Assembly: GCA_965644295.1 (NCBI GenBank)
Contig: CBFFRP010000230.1
Span: 1 to 60,274, forward strand
Length of the DNA: 60,274 bases
Origin: Paraphysomonas bandaiensis
Lineage: Eukaryota > Chrysophyceae
Reading direction: 5' to 3'
Shown here piece by piece: positions 42,801 through 50,518 of this stretch. Numbering within the stretch: the stretch's first letter is position 1; the number at the start of each line of letters is the position of its first letter. A program made the position numbers and the translations under genes. Under the pieces are notes generated by a model that was not told the origin of the DNA, did not search any database, and worked only from the letters and a program-made list of their open reading frames with translations.

Positions 42801-45717
42801 TTTCTGTGGGCTCCACTGAAAAGTATGCATCTAGTGGCATCAGAGATTTCGGGACTCTCTTTCCTTCTTTTGTCAGCTTTTTGGCTTTAGCTTGCCTATT
42901 AGCATTCTCTTCTTTGTTCGTAAAGTTTGTCCACCTCAGCGCTTGCTGGCGGCGTCCTTTATTCTCTAAGGTAATTTTCCGTTCAAAACAGATATTAGTA
43001 AGTTGCACTCCGAAGTCAATGAGACGAATATTCTGCTCGCAGAATATCGACGTTCCGATTCCACGAGCAACAAGGGGAATCATCAGGTTCATTCCTTCAT
43101 GAACCATTATGTGGAGCTCGTCTTCATGAACAATAGTGTCATCCAAGTTAGCAGTGACGGTAAGTTCAAACTCGCTATGAGGTTGCAGCACAACCTCTTC
43201 AGTCGATAGCTTATACTTACTACGAGCCATTTTTAGGAAAATCTTGCACGATGCAGGAATCAAGCTGGTATTCGTCAGAATAAGTGTTCTAGGTGAGTCC
43301 AGAAGGCACTCGACATTGCCCCACCGCAATTCAGTTTTATCTGTTTCAACTTTGGGGCCAACAGAAACACAAGACAAAGCAGCCTGTATTGGCGGTTCTT
43401 GAGACCCTGCCACAGCAATCACCACCGGAATCTTAAATGTCCCCAACTTCTCTGTCTGAAAGGTGAACTTAACATTCCTTGAGCCGCCAACTGGAACAAC
43501 AACAGTTTCCGGGTCCGCAGTGTAAAGTGCAACACCCTTCGAGGGTTGTGGCTGGGGAAGAATCGTGCACTTCGTTTCCACCACATTAGATTGGTTTATA
43601 AGTGTCATTTCTTGCTCGTAAGGGTATCTCAAGAAACAGTCCCCGAAAGCGAGCTCACGCTGTGGTAAACGAACAGATGATACAATGCATTCTGCAGTTA
43701 CTGGTATACTAGACACTACTTCGCCCACACCATGAATATCAATTGCCAAAGTGTAGTTGTATACTTTGACAGTGTTAGGAGTGAACCTGATAGCAACTTC
43801 AACTGACTGTCCTGATGCAAGACAGCCAACAGCTGGCAACACTTCGAACTCACGCTTGACGTAAGTGCCGTCTTGAGGTACATATAGTTTGTAGTTCATG
43901 TCGACATTCGACGTGTTGACTAGGACTGTAGTCATGGTATGTACCAAGTCATACGAAACAATTCCAAAATCAATTTTCTTCGTATCAAAATGAAACGTTG
44001 GGCCGATGACCTGACCTTTAATGACGCACTGTAGTGGTTCTTCACTACCTTGCAGCGAAAAGCTGAATGTCTCCGAAAATTCTCCCAATATGTCACTTAG
44101 AAATTGAATATTAATACGCTCGCTTTGGCCAATCTCAAGTACGCTTTCACGAGGGAAAAACTTAAACTTATTGCTTAGTCGAGATGTTGAAGGGATGAGG
44201 CTCCATTCAGCTGGAATATCGCCCTTGTTCGATATGATAACCTCATAATTTTGAGGCGAATTGATAAACACATCGCCAATATCAAAAATGTCAAATGAGA
44301 GCCCAGCATGTGGACCGATACCAGTTCCGGAAAGCTGGAGAGGAAGGCGGTCTTCTCGTCCAGATATATCAAGAAACGCAAGACAGCTGTATGCTGCAGC
44401 TGTATCAGGCCGAAAAGACACCGTAATCTCTATCTCCGACTTTGCCCAGACAGTGCCTTCAACAGGAGTGATTTCAAAAATGTCATCCACGAAGTGCATC
44501 TGATCGTGTTCCAGGGCTTTCCTAAGGTTACGGTATTTACGAATAAGAGTAGCTTTGGCGGCGCGAGCGTCGAAAGAGAGGCCAAAATCGCTGTCGAATA
44601 TATCCTCTTGGTCATATGACTGCGACACCGAACCAAAATCTCCATTAGCTGCGGCATCTAACAGCTCCTCTTCCTCTAACTCTTCCATACGCGTAATTTC
44701 TGCATGTAACCGTGCACGTTCCTCCTCCTCTTCGTATCGACTCCCAAAAGACTTCCATGAAAACTTTATGGAGATTTCGCTGTGGTTATGAATACGTAGT
44801 GTTTGCTGAGACGATAACGATATAAACGACGGCTCCATAGTGACAGCAGGTGTGCTCAAAGATACATCCACGTTCTTTCCAGAGCCTTTGACCCCCATGT
44901 AGCACTTTATCTTTTTTGTGAATTCTATCTCAATATCTGCCTCAACAATTTCAGATCCTGTTGGGGTGAAAAATATCTCGATCATCTGAGACCCTCCTGG
45001 CTCAACAATCATGTCTTCTGAGGAACACGTAATCGATGGGTGCTGTGAAAATAACCGAAACGTAGCGACACTTGATCCAACATTTTGCGCAAGCACCATC
45101 TTTCTTGAGGTAGACTTCACTGGACACGACCCAAACTGTATCTCATCCGGAAAGCTCATACGTGGTCGCTCCCCAATCGCCCTAACAGGAACAAGGAATT
45201 TTTCTCTCTCTGTAACACAGACTAGATCCAGAGTATAATCTCGAACTTCTTGTGGCTTAAATTTTACAATGAAACATACTTCCATTCCAGCTGCAATTTT
45301 ACTTTGTTTCAGGGGCTGTCCATTAACATTGCGAGGTGCAGTAACCTCAAAAAAGGGAGAATCGGTTTGCATTATTTTAATTCGCCTCGCAACTTTATCA
45401 CGGTTTCGAAAAAATAACTTCTTCTCATGTACAGCAAAAGGGGCATAATCCTCAAAAATCAATGCGGTTGGTGAAGGACTGAATATGGGTTTGTCAATGT
45501 CAACAGTAGAATGGACCTGTGCGGTGTTGTCTTTGATATTCATAAATTCAACTATCATGGGATAGTCATCAACGGGGCAGTCAACCAACGATTGATTAAG
45601 AAATTCACTTGGACGCATCCGAGCACTAGCACTGACCAAAGGCTTTGATGCCCTCTCATTGAGAGATGTTGACATCGATGCTTTCGATTTCATTGATTCG
45701 TTCTCCGATACAGACAA
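30838..45717 (-). CDS. HYDIN: HYDIN, ciliary central-pair apparatus protein, single-exon giant ORF
   Basis: One open frame of 14,880 bp, 4959 residues (human HYDIN is about 5,100). It starts MSVSENESMKSKASM and ends IIYLRGKVET. It is built from dozens of immunoglobulin-like MSP/ASH units of about 100 residues, each with strands such as VEIAVRFTPNTVKVYNYTL or IEIFFTPTGSEIVEADIEIE. About aa 1847-2250 is the HYDIN-specific adenylate-kinase-like region (DILVVGPMLSGVSTAASKLG); its P-loop Lys is replaced by Val, so ATP binding is doubtful. Acidic/Lys-rich linkers (KKDDKKKAPPAKGGK and similar) occur at about 2890 and 3110. HYDIN sits on the C2b projection of the ciliary central pair and is needed for normal beating. 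The lack of any intron is striking among neighbours with up to 14. Head-to-head with ENY2. Confidence 0.97.
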   Translation of the reverse strand: MSVSENESMKSKASMSTSLNERASKPLVSASARMRPSEFLNQSLVDCPVDDYPMIVEFMNIKDNTAQVHSTVDIDKPIFSPSPTALIFEDYAPFAVHEKKLFFRNRDKVARRIKIMQTDSPFFEVTAPRNVNGQPLKQSKIAAGMEVCFIVKFKPQEVRDYTLDLVCVTEREKFLVPVRAIGERPRMSFPDEIQFGSCPVKSTSRKMVLAQNVGSSVATFRLFSQHPSITCSSEDMIVEPGGSQMIEIFFTPTGSEIVEADIEIEFTKKIKCYMGVKGSGKNVDVSLSTPAVTMEPSFISLSSQQTLRIHNHSEISIKFSWKSFGSRYEEEEERARLHAEITRMEELEEEELLDAAANGDFGSVSQSYDQEDIFDSDFGLSFDARAAKATLIRKYRNLRKALEHDQMHFVDDIFEITPVEGTVWAKSEIEITVSFRPDTAAAYSCLAFLDISGREDRLPLQLSGTGIGPHAGLSFDIFDIGDVFINSPQNYEVIISNKGDIPAEWSLIPSTSRLSNKFKFFPRESVLEIGQSERINIQFLSDILGEFSETFSFSLQGSEEPLQCVIKGQVIGPTFHFDTKKIDFGIVSYDLVHTMTTVLVNTSNVDMNYKLYVPQDGTYVKREFEVLPAVGCLASGQSVEVAIRFTPNTVKVYNYTLAIDIHGVGEVVSSIPVTAECIVSSVRLPQRELAFGDCFLRYPYEQEMTLINQSNVVETKCTILPQPQPSKGVALYTADPETVVVPVGGSRNVKFTFQTEKLGTFKIPVVIAVAGSQEPPIQAALSCVSVGPKVETDKTELRWGNVECLLDSPRTLILTNTSLIPASCKIFLKMARSKYKLSTEEVVLQPHSEFELTVTANLDDTIVHEDELHIMVHEGMNLMIPLVARGIGTSIFCEQNIRLIDFGVQLTNICFERKITLENKGRRQQALRWTNFTNKEENANRQAKAKKLTKEGKRVPKSLMPLDAYFSVEPTEITLRPRTATTFTFKGSSPQAVAAMEQFLLESKVGKERGVKTIISTEIRAEVVDPLLTFSEKELDFVYSWEKGVEPLLQRKEIRLTNKTAIPLTFVLKVDVPFNLSSWEHTLAPEQSTDLSVEFDPMYRDDLTSHTVEKQLIVSYRAHPQKDSIPLRADILFPNLEFEASVVNFGCVLNDTTKTCKVRVKNWSKLDAAYNWIFIEDEGKMPGKGTKTRSSNNLSPSQIFDILPIRSVLKAGESEDIEFTMFGHTNCKLSTAVICQVDGGPEYKLTLQGEASVVTFSMDRDVVDFGEILYCERKDEQVIISNLGKVAFNFAVSMEELSATNLIEASPSSGKVGAGEKLKVTLRFRPGIPSTFAETVIFKIAHFDPVKVKCFCKGIFPAVAVTLPRHKRHGPLGEGKDKNIPELWAAFTSHARENIMHPDKSKFPPKLGDGNEPGKPSATSAVPPIYQPSPTDDYEDGNTSTLSLPFKGKEPSQIAIDVEMHRMAFCSHLADFEEKVQTLKLSSPKTIKSRASKGTIDLQDAADASGLLGVDKIVVANYLCDFGNVISGTSRKKVFKIMNASTSGPMSWVFDKQHLAGSGFSIDPDKVTKLPEAGVVDIVVKFLARGRLHLGRQTNTLPITMKNAPTVNLLLSVNVCMPDLVLSSDSIDFERVKLGCCKRMFVRLHNNTPVTTRWQLKKPGTSKDENKFTVYPMEGSVRAGQSVVVEIEYVPTEARKNKVTLTMKIDMNNKSKKTLMLMGEGVGTPIRFDPPVAEFGPVLPFSSGEDKVVTIFNDGDCPVELYSLDFDTSFKEEDAILQAVDIYEADGLCRAPVRNPGEPLPSFILDAYKAVMTNPDEESAHANADFELHHPPYSTENQPRDEDKQQDILVVGPMLSGVSTAASKLGKSLELPVLTIDGVVEDVAATLSDMGEIARRILNRSTPVEVEAAAIHLNELIEAAEKSKEEAIELYKKSKKGKAKEIPEDVLRTQAVIDLEEFKESSTLNANTLCKLLQERVKYAGCGYGIVLDGVSSKFANPTTVIAGVAKAFPNIVVSQIVISGGEAGYCARLASLHDAKTDEVDDIKVKLEEAAKLERAKEAEKIKSSRGSARRGSAMAAEVNSGRRESIKPESARRTSHSNIAVEEVAELDESVEVCLPVGDETWVDANTNMVMELSDDEFKSLENDQKEVYLKQIKYQRIQRLASAEAVLERLGTVWDEASAELKRPNSSEENETEEKDEDQLNKPDDNVMYYDTYISKVCTALVSSFSPSSEVPDGESVGSAPTPESDGEQKDDNMPNIPSNIIQIECEEDSDADAVFSVMKALLPAPLVPPPDKDALPPPKTNQIFRKPYPRLERKPVPNFRIIPYDGNSSSCDDASDTPEPNSSAESAQVFRWVIEGKSSMQFKLHYKSEVEGRNDAALSFEIVGTHQTYTLFATGICEVPHIQSDSRSVFMRRVKGLIGGQPPPQKRYISSDDFYSFGPLLRFKEPEWRIVPAEGEPEDNYNSVSSTNMDVIRICNNGRYKCTVDMGFDMTGIEEEEIQTFYVEPSTLELEEGETRDIKIWAFPKDAIEYRKTLVACISNNPQPVAYELSCWGVEPSVELSGPWEEAMLKFEAEIAEKKAEAKPDAKLIKEMESKYEQMKSSLIVDFDRILIERTDLRMFTMKNTCLLPVAWEIDAGDFKDSSNVTISPLSGIVNPGTSCNISVSFFSRDPMICTGNFTLRYSDHEGGLQSDNRVKSFGLGVQAEAYNIKAVSLTALGEQEGGNEIDMGKIRVGDYVTKKLKMGNRGKYKIGFKFNVRKPGTASLLKIVPSEGEIEPNAEVEIAVTFCSPDAEVNFKGNKDIRVLISEPLTGEQVEEFNLLLTAKAVFNKFRMQPAKGISFGAMRFDSDVKTKRIELRNEGAFEFTYVVCGAMAEIDEIDMFDAQTLACYAYATPPARRTKELGENYISRIQDASKSAAAGKTAKKDDKKKAPPAKGGKSAPADDSANKPVVFDPDELQEVAIPENPLEIGSFSASPRVGVLQPGECAGIDIMFNPAGCKTVRERLRVCVSGVNPADAPSQWARSFEVVGESCTPAIVTDDIHSIFEEQQVVHSLDEINTGSEEGAAVKVENIGIGKVVYSVVEKMLAFGPVMCCVPGGRSGSVERIRITNPTKIDVKVSFNITSANEVLEASGAGGDGKDKKGGKAPPKKDPKGKKGSVAEPSPTVPSVFTVQPEVWEIPPHEHRYVNIHFNPTEIKSYRSVFVASVEDDNTDAAAGTTSNSVEGSKSDKKLSFDLGGSGTMPCIAVEQPTERDSDGNLVIDFNRVHSDRVSTKSFILRNDGVMTSTCLFDMPPGSCFNFPSKDSSLTLNAGEKRELSVSFAPKDVANGTEEVMSSQVKISVLNNPYDKYFLKLNGTAYSCDAIIETSGDDISQEEIKFAHINLSQGPGSTSETILLRSRSDHPIKFKFTPDENLPKVFSCKPSVGHLGPQGTKEILVSFSADTPTTIESGVLSCSLQPIEYKTREVVADEPDDSEEKVAVVGDQELELRNIWDDSMVSIRPATDDDLKKIKDEEDALAAYEAKVEAEAKKGKKGKAVGPPPETCGLKQVGDLEDGTKMVQETVREPYYEVLEEKDTQTIQMHCKCSADAAKYSCSAAGQNIQFKPTFLFQSTSYKFTFKNESMIDMPVSWHMESAKRRGTRGGTSSSRSMVRMGTSSTRSQSVPNPFTISPDTCVVPPNTEQEFTIRFSPLEVDDFMYIFHGDTVPSVPPDTENNDSTSDNLVAPLRLFVKGEAKRPVCHFNITESPDYLLRRPPGMKNEVGLYAPIEATDMRVVEVESTGLRVRNAFRFSVVNPTNDNYEFKWDSMGDPSPFWRCALGAGMLFAGKSTEMIFEFSPEEDAPAESFYKFSLPTVGVSQVFLFAGKVSEPRVTLSTSKVDFHSVVLEGEGTTETLYIENKESIPFSFAFDKVALQNLEGPSGPILSILPRTGTVPPNSKFPVELLFRPQEEIHYNLNVSCEIRRKPNKLSVNIKGEGYAVHPLIQLEHSGEVVSGVTDHYITLKPAPHVNYADFGAVQVLDSITKTFIVTNNGKYNFDYQWDTDVDVMTTSNLSLSGGKYGGTLQKGVKMEYGITFAPEKEMNIDGAVMTFTVAGKFVYNIIVKGSGVQPAVRFSFMHYDFGSCFITSPGGNTVIEETVLRIVNHDPVNNIAVDCSFQKTRALWAECHPVVLEPGGGVDVPIRFAPRDVKEYAFVIPFVINGTGKVNVNVVGQGILPRLELVNAAQRRTNFGLVDVGSDNVKTITLVNKSVRALPVQLCEDDAQYGGSALGDCCVVYNPRNEFIIQPRDKATIQLIFSPNRRIPQFTEELMIRYAGITRKLLTVFGKAQGAEVSLDTDSLPFGVVVDGSRKMKKLSLENSGDLSLTFRWVESSFGPHFSISPLFGKLAPGNEVNFDVIFEPKFVDADIRQENIMLSIPGMSPLTLTCSGVCVPQPDDSIVLLNFESLVRKEQRKEVNLRNPTDKDWFISPSISGIHWSVPNEIKVPPKGSADLVITYFPLVMCEKPESEDDITDESGLQGQLFMALPDGTAQLYKLRGFSGLPESCGTVTVETSAKKHCMIPLKMSNWLSETQKFHIDIDTLERPSPATFFIAANAVEVAPHGVKDFQVRFNAYVEGTTKATVTFTNRSTGEYFFYDVVAKATSAEILEDIVMESSVRQSAKHLITIENPLQHECDVQMGTGSNPDDWWSCDSKCIRVKQLVSISGNPEGSFELEYRPLTPTNKPEEHLVTIMTKELGTFKYKVIVTATPSSVRQTLHFEVPLGNIQTETFLFKTYNHDQTTYNCSVRKPTFFNVNKALAVPAVTQWDGEDARLGVTFEPADIGTTHDILTVTSPEGGLYECELVGRCVPPMPLGPYNFNQGSAQDIPFRNCFNETCQWSFVVDSPHFKTSAATASVPAKSDGVCGVEFQYITDEVNTASTSAQDFITAKLFIRCDSKSEIPPWIIYLRGKVET

Positions 45718-46278
45718 CTAATCGGAGAATCGATGATATCAATGATGCAATTAATTTCAATATATATATATATCACCCCCAAATATGCGTTCTTGACGCC
45801 AACCGATATAATATATATGGGCTCTAGCAGTAACATGCACTGCTGTTATGTTCGTCTATACAATGGCCGTGTCTATGTATGTATATGTATATATATATAT
45901 GCTGCTATGTTATACTGTATATGACCACTAGAGTGTAACTGCCATAGGAATTTGAATACAAAAACTTATCAAATTCTCCGAAACCCGCAGTTTTCGACTT
46001 TTAGGTATTAAAAAATACCCAAAATATTTGTATCCTTACATACTCCGGTACTATGCGGTACTATGTGAGTACGATATACTGTAGCAGTTGTGTGTGTACT
46101 GCTGTACGAGGTGTATGGTGTATGTATGTACAGCAGTAGGAGGAGACGGAAAACTCTTCTAGTTAATCGTGATGTGATGGAGTTGTCATGAGCTGTACAG
46201 GGCCTTGTATCTCAAGGGACTAAGCGACTAACTATATATAAAACACTACATTTATTTTGAATATTCATCTATTTGAAC
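45718..46278. promoter_or_regulatory. Divergent promoter region, HYDIN / ENY2
   Basis: TATATATATAT runs (45760 and 45890), GTATGTATATGTATATATAT, ACTGTATATGACC, GTGTACTGCTGTACG and GTATGTATGTACAGCAGTAGG (46100-46140), with an A+T-rich block (45950-46040, AAATTC, AAAAATACCC) between. No exon is supported before 46279. Confidence 0.5.
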
Positions 46279-46721
46279 ATGGCGGAGTAAGGGTATTAAC
46301 ATTAGATTTCATTACAGTGACTGTGTGACGCAGAACTCAAGATGAACGGAAAAAGCGAGACGAGCAAATACGCGAGACCATTATGGCCAAGCTAGTTGAA
46401 ACGGGGGAGAAAGATAGGTTATTGTATAACGCAATAAGCATGTCCTTTTTAATCTTTTTCCAGGTTGAAGGAAATGCTGAGAGAGCGTCTTGTGCAGTGC
46501 GGGTGGCGGGATGATCTGAAGGAGTACTGCAAAGATGTTATTCGTAGAAAGGGTCTTGAAAAAGTTACAATCGAGGAGCTTGTAGCAGAGATTACTCCTA
46601 AAGGACGAGGTATGTGTACGTGTTGTTACTAATTTCTTCATGATGTGTATCAGCAACTATACCGGAGGATGTCAAAGCGGAGTTACTCCTGAGAATAAGG
46701 AAGTTCTTACAAGCCACGTAA
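46279..46721 (+). CDS. ENY2: ENY2/Sus1, SAGA and TREX-2 subunit (4 exons)
   Basis: Exons 46279-46286, 46334-46417, 46464-46609 and 46654-46721 join in phase to exactly 101 residues, the length of human ENY2. Start [20 protein letters not shown], then [60 protein letters not shown] and [20 protein letters not shown]. The pattern E(R/K)LKE.LR..L..CGW...LK..CK..I..KG and TPKGRA is diagnostic. ENY2 serves the SAGA deubiquitinase module and the TREX-2 mRNA export complex. The first coding exon is only 8 nt (ATG GCG GA), spliced through GTAAGG...GACGCAG. An alternative acceptor at 46316 exists but would break the frame. Confidence 0.95.
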
Positions 46722-47139
46722 ATTTAGAAGCCTTAACTGTCAATATGGGGTAGCTTCGTAACTGTGTGTTTGCGTTTGATTTAAGTGAATGTAACGTACT
46801 TAAGTACATCGAAACTTTATATACTTTATCTCTGGTCTGATTCTAGTGGCTGTATACTCTGAATGAAATTTTGAATGATTACTGTGGCAATCACAGCATA
46901 TTCCCCTCAAAAGCAATTACATAAACAGTTCAAACTGAGCTTTGAAGGCACTTTTTATATCTGCAATGCTGTAATAATGTTACCAGTAAGTGTGAGTTCT
47001 TGAAATGTGATTCGCAGTTATTAGGAATAATTAACCTTATATGTACTATACATGGTATATTATATATACAATGGAATCAATATAACCACTGATAATATGT
47101 GACTACTATTCAAGCATATGGACTTTCTTCTCACACATA
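46722..47139. other. Noncoding spacer after ENY2
   Basis: A+T-rich, with no feature that I can support. Confidence 0.4.
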
Positions 47140-47760
47140 AATGCAAGCTATTTTCTTATCCCCATTTCGTCCTGAATTAGGTTCAACAGAACGCTCATAT
47201 TAGCACCGGTAAACATGCATAGATATTCAACAGAAAATCTCTTCAAAATTTATGAAGAAGTTAACAGTGTCTTCATTATATTACACATCTTTTAGGTAGT
47301 CTACAATGAGGAATCAACTCTCAAAAGCATATCATTAAGCACGCCAAGTTCCAAACTCCAAAATCCAAACTATATTCTATCCTTTGCTGATGTAGAAGGT
47401 AATAATGATGTCAGCAATTTGCCTTCATAGTCAGGACGTCCAGATTATTACTGGAGAGTTCAAATGGCACATCTGATCAGGACTGCGTAACAATTCATTG
47501 CCTATTAATTGGCGAAAGTTGTAGTCAATTAAAGTTGCACTTATTACTTCTTGCTCTCCCAGATTCTGTTATTGCAATGCCAAGAATTGACAGTTAATTG
47601 TTCGCAGCCCTGCATCTGATGCTGAAAGTAATTTGGAGGAGTGACACTCAGTCCTCTCAGGGCAGTGCTGCTTATCAGGATTGTTTGTGTCAAATCATAC
47701 AAATTACTAATCATTAGATTCAGTTGCACTGTAATTGTCCATAAATATGATGATGCCAAT
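47140..47760. repeat. Dispersed repeat, copy related to 51355-51840
   Basis: Ordered matches with the 51-kb region: TATCCCCATTT, CAACAGAACGCTCATATTAG / CAGCAGAACGCTCACATCAG, ATAGATATTCAAC, TATC(C)TTTGCTGATGTA, AATGATGTCAG, ACTGGAGAGTT / CAGGAGAGTT and TATCAGGATTG / TATCAGGGTTG. Both copies are diverged and noncoding. Confidence 0.5.
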
Positions 47761-47953
47761 GACAACAAGAAAACTCGTGTTCACGTCGTCATTATCAGTT
47801 ACACTTCTAACTATTCCGTTGTGCATGATAGTTATATTTTATATTGTTATTCATAATTCTCACTTTACTGTGTTCATCACTTTACACTCTAATAATCACA
47901 ACATTGTTTTACTGTTACTAAGATCAACTCTATTCTTTATTTATAGCTGCCAT

Positions 47954-48249
47954 AACTAACTTAAGCTTATAGTTAGTGCAATATTGACTGATTGATGTTA
48001 TAGGAGATATAGTGAAATTATGATGTTGTAGCACTGTGGGTTAGGAACCACGTCATTCACCGACATCAACATTCTGTAAAACAAATCGTATCTTTAACAG
48101 CTACTATATTTTCAGTTTCTTTCTCAGCTACTCCTATAGTGTAGTCATGTATAATATGTATTCATTGCTACATAGAATACAGGATAACTACTAGCGATTG
48201 GCTTTACCAAACTTTAAGTACGCACGTAGGAGTTGGTTGTAGTTCAATA
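47954..48249 (-). mobile_element. Solo LTR of the Ty1/copia element
   Basis: About 296 bp closely matching the LTR at 58305-58611 over nearly its whole length (shared GATATAG, GGAACCACGTCATT, TACATAGAATACAGGATAAC, TACGCACGTAGGAGTTGG). It is flanked on both sides by GCCAT (47949-47953 and 48250-48254), a 5-bp target site duplication typical of copia integration. No internal sequence remains. Confidence 0.85.
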
Positions 48250-48254
48250 GCCAT

Positions 48255-48632
48255 TGATTTGAAACAATACTTCGATATTTACTTGTTTTTTAATGTTAAG
48301 CAGGAAACACCTATTTCCTCTAATAGCAAGCAAGCTGCATATAGCTATATATTTTAGATTTTAGGTTGTCAACATCATGAAGAAAAGCTACACTTTAACT
48401 AAGAGACAAGGGATAAGGGGCCTTATCTAAATTGTAAAACTCGATCTTACTGCTCTCGTTTCAAAATTTTGAGCGTGGAACGATATAGTCTCCTTACAAC
48501 CCGTGGTTAATATAATATCTTCAAACAAATTAAAGTGCTGAAATATCACATAAGCAGAAAAAGTTACAATCCAACTGAACTAGTATCAGTGTAACATTAA
48601 CCAACAACTTTGGACATTGTAGAATATATTAT
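48255..48632. other. Noncoding spacer
   Basis: A+T-rich DNA between the solo LTR and the 3' end of the DOT1-like gene; nothing recognisable. Confidence 0.4.
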
Positions 48633-50124
48633 TTACGTCCTGAGCACACGCTGATGTCGCTCTCTCTTTGGACGCGCTGAACTTATCATGGTATTTACAG
48701 CCGCATTAACGTACTCTGTACATTCCTCTAGTGGTCCGACAGCAAGGTCAATGCACTCTTTAAACTTGTCTGCACACACAACATCCACTGGCTGCTCAGA
48801 AGATCCAGGGCGCGGAGGAATTCGAAGAATAGACGTATTTGGACGTGCAATACACGGTGCAGGTGTATTTGTGCGCTTATAAAAGTAAGCAGTGTGCTTC
48901 TCTCCTGAGCCGGTCATACTTGTGTTAATACTTCCAATTTCTATCACCTGATATCCGAATTCCTTTATTATTCTTCTTGGCGGTCGGTACGACACCATAT
49001 ACTGGGCGTGGGTGCTGTTAACGATATCAACTTCAAAACATAACAAATTATTACATTACCTATTATTGAAGTACTCGGCAATCTTCATGTGAAGAAAAGA
49101 GGGGAAGCCTACGTCATACATATATATGTGGGTAAAGGGATCCTAGAAAACAAAGCAGTCATATTTAACAAATAATAAAGGTATGCACAACACTTACAGT
49201 TGATGACACATCAAAAATATCTCCATGTACAAAATTAATGCCATGAATAAGTTTGGCGTCTTCTTCAGAATTTATTTGCACATTCTCGCTCATTTCAGCA
49301 ATTGCACTCTTTAAGTTCAGCATACCGAGCTACTCATGTATACTCTAAAACACAACTCATACAAGATAGAGAAAATACCTGATATCGAATTTTCTCCAAT
49401 TCTATGCCAATTGAAACACGTACTGCAATGTCCTGAGTGACATGAAAGTTGGGCTTGCCGAGACCAGATCCGACATCTATAAAACGCGAGGACGGGACCA
49501 TCTCGCAATTGTCGATCATGTAGTTGATAACCTAAAGTATGAGTCAAATTGACGTTCTTTGTCAAACTATATACCTTTTGCATACTGTGCATTGTTAGTT
49601 CCCCGTAGATTCCACCACCGCTGCCGTTTCCGCCTAAAGCACCTGTTGCCTTCTGAATGATCTTGTAAACTTTCACCACTCGTGCATCTATAGAAAAAAG
49701 CCTCTTAGGGTTTACAAGGTGATGTGTTTCCTCCTTCTCTTTATCATTCTTAGTGTCATCTATGCTAAGTGCAGTTACTGTAGAAGGCTTTGTTGCACTC
49801 GCTGTTTGAGATTGAATCTTAATGCCTTGTTTCTGCGGAGTGGCCGGGGCGATCACATCATTTTTCTTTGTTTCATTATCAGTATTGGACAAATCCGTAC
49901 TACTTGATACCCTGTGAGTAGTATTGGAAGAATCCGTGTCTTTCATTTTTCTTCTAGAACTTCTTCTGAGATTAATCTTCTTATCTTGCACTTCATCTCC
50001 CTGAGATGGCTCACTCTTGGTTATACCTGCGCAAACTATTCAGATAGTCAACTTGTATTCACTCGTTACCTTTAGACACACCAATCTTTGTCTCAGGGGT
50101 AGAATTGCGGGCTCGTCTAGGCAT
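48633..50124 (-). CDS. DOT1: DOT1-like histone H3 lysine methyltransferase (6 exons)
   Basis: Exons 50124-50070, 50026-49575, 49531-49379, 49329-49198, 49142-49060 and 49014-48633 join in phase, 418 residues. The N terminus is basic and Ser/Thr-rich (MPRRARNSTPETK, INLRRSSRRKMK). The catalytic fold has GGGIYGELTMHSMQKVINYM (the DOT1 YGE substrate/SAM loop), FIDVGSGLGKPNFHV (SAM-binding motif I, with the usual DxGxGxG), IGIELEKIRY and NFVHGDIFDVSS, then STHAQYMVSYRPPRRIIKEF and SGEKHTAYFYKR. The last two are reminiscent of kinetoplastid DOT1 proteins. Expected to methylate the H3K79-equivalent residue in the nucleosome core. The C-terminal 60 residues are basic and unassigned. Head-to-head with the small SH3-like gene. 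Confidence 0.88.
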
Positions 50125-50518
50125 TTTAGTGTTTGGCACTTCACGTCATGTCTAATAGTTTGGACTGCTGTTGGAACATGCAAGATTTTACACACCATTT
50201 TAACGGCTTCATGAATACAAGCCTATACCTGGTATACACTCACTGTACACAGCAGGCAGTGATACTACAATGGAGCGACACCATATATATTGAGTGCGTG
50301 GTGAAGAACTGTGTATACAGAGTATGTACAGGTGGCGTATGTTTTACCACAATATAAATATGGTTTTATGGCTACAAAAAGTAGGGTTTCTATTGCGGAA
50401 ACCCCCACAGGACTTACTGTACATATTGTATGTACATGTGTACATACATATATATACAGCAGCCATCCCATAACGACAAGGCAGAGACAGACACTGACCT
50501 ATTCCAGAAGGTGGTATC
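50125..50518. promoter_or_regulatory. Divergent promoter region, DOT1 / SH3-like gene
   Basis: GGTATACACTC, ATATATTGAG, GTGTATACAGAGTATGTACAGG and TGTACATGTGTACATACATA with TATATACAGCAGCC (50230-50465). Same word set as the other divergent spacers. Confidence 0.45.

Noticed and set aside
31148-44791. Dozens of plus- and minus-strand ORFs inside the HYDIN region
   Set aside because: Shadow frames of the 4959-codon ORF; none has an independent motif.
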